Below, in pieces: positions 9,152 to 9,795 of a stretch of 9,795 nt of DNA (its first letter is position 1; each line of letters starts with the position of its first letter). The stretch comes from an uncultured Candidatus Melainabacteria bacterium. Its GTDB lineage: Bacteria; Cyanobacteriota; Vampirovibrionia; Gastranaerophilales; Gastranaerophilaceae. Location of the stretch: the NCBI GenBank assembly GCA_946622835.1, contig CAMOQI010000015.1, positions 1 through 9,795 on the forward strand, given 5' to 3'. A model generated the notes under the pieces. That model saw nothing but the letters and a program-made list of their open reading frames with translations. It was not told where the DNA came from and made no database searches. Both the position numbers and the translations under genes were made by a program.

Positions 9152-9795
9152 ATGGAAAATAATTTTATAAAAATAGCAAAAGCCGCAAAGCAAGCCTCGT
9201 TAGAAGCTGCCGGATTATCAACCGATATTAAAAATAAAGCATTGAATAATATTGCAAATGCCTTTGAAAATAGTAAGCAGGAAATTTTTGAAGCCAACAA
9301 TGTTGATTTACAAGAGGCGAAAAAACTTGTTGAATCAGGAGAAATTACAAAATCTACATTCAATCGGCTAAAATTAGATGAAAATAAAATGCGCGATATG
9401 ATTCAAGGGGTAAAAGATATTGCAAGCCTTGAAAATCCTATAGGTAAAAATCTTTTTATAAGAGAGCTTGATAAAGATTTGACTCTTTATAAGGTATCTT
9501 GTCCTATCGGAGTTTTAGGAATAATTTTTGAAGCAAGACCGGATGTAATTTCTCAGATTTCATCACTTGCAATCAAATCTTCAAATGCTGTTATTTTAAA
9601 AGGCGGAAAAGAATCCAAAAATACAAATACAAAAATTATGGAAATTATAAATTCCGCACTTGAAAAAACCGAAGGGTTTCCAAAAAATGTTGTGCAACAA
9701 GTGTTCTGTCGAGATGATGTTGCTCAAATGTTAAAATGTGATGAATATATCAATTTAATTATTCCGCGCGGGGGTAATAATCTTGTAAAATATAT
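9152..9795 (+). CDS. proA: Glutamate-5-semialdehyde dehydrogenase (gamma-glutamyl phosphate reductase), C-terminal half cut by window edge
   Basis: Reduces glutamyl 5-phosphate with NADPH to glutamate 5-semialdehyde, the second step of proline synthesis; the product cyclises to pyrroline-5-carboxylate. 214 complete codons are present of a family length of roughly 415-430. The sequence starts MENNFIKIAKAAKQASLEAA and carries the cofactor-domain signature PIGVLGIIFEARPDVISQIS (118-137), then AIKSSNAVILKGGKES (140-155) and LIIPRGG (202-208), all typical of ProA within the aldehyde dehydrogenase superfamily. The catalytic cysteine lies beyond the right edge, so activity cannot be judged. The start is 11 bases after the proB stop; only a weak AGAGA precedes it, which suggests translational coupling to proB. 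Confidence 0.96.
   Translation, partial: MENNFIKIAKAAKQASLEAAGLSTDIKNKALNNIANAFENSKQEIFEANNVDLQEAKKLVESGEITKSTFNRLKLDENKMRDMIQGVKDIASLENPIGKNLFIRELDKDLTLYKVSCPIGVLGIIFEARPDVISQISSLAIKSSNAVILKGGKESKNTNTKIMEIINSALEKTEGFPKNVVQQVFCRDDVAQMLKCDEYINLIIPRGGNNLVKY

Noticed and set aside
8282..9363. Minus-strand open frames opposite proB and proA (8282-8506, 8558-8809, 9112-9363)
   Set aside because: They are antisense to two well-conserved genes and have no plausible product.

Overview
The window looks like an ordinary stretch of chromosome from an AT-rich, diderm (outer-membrane) bacterium. The case for an outer membrane is the RND efflux pump with its periplasmic adaptor, plus two small exported proteins. 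The GroEL N-terminal block ([19 protein letters not shown], residues 43-61) reads more like cyanobacterial-type GroEL than the Firmicutes form. With the strong AT bias this makes a gut Melainabacteria/Gastranaerophilales-type genome my best guess. That guess is inference and is not proven by anything in the window.

Layout, left to right. (1) Positions 1-4412, minus strand: a two-gene efflux operon, transcribed adaptor (membrane fusion protein) first, then an RND transporter of the AcrB/HAE1 type. The transporter's last few residues run off the left edge. (2) Positions 4413-4624: a divergent control region. It holds a 31-bp near-palindrome over the probable efflux promoter and a cluster of TTTGTrAT half-sites next to it. 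(3) Positions 4625-6720, plus strand: groES and groEL, with an unusually long 161-bp spacer between them and no CIRCE element. A strong terminator hairpin at 6761-6792 follows and can serve both strands. (4) Positions 6814-7921, minus strand: a small secreted parvulin-type prolyl isomerase and, upstream of it, a secreted protein I do not recognise. (5) Positions 7992-9795, plus strand: proB and the first half of proA, the first two steps from glutamate to proline.

The efflux pair would form the inner-membrane and periplasmic parts of a tripartite pump; no outer-membrane channel or local regulator is visible here. GroES and GroEL act together as the cytosolic folding chamber. The parvulin would help folding in the periplasm. 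ProB and ProA act in sequence.

No mobile element, CRISPR array, RNA gene, riboswitch or unknown multi-gene system was seen. The most interesting signals are regulatory. One is the paired palindromes upstream of the pump. The other is the compact 70-bp region between the unknown gene and proB, where both genes have a forced start codon, no Shine-Dalgarno sequence, and a -10-like hexamer placed so that transcription would begin at the ATG itself.
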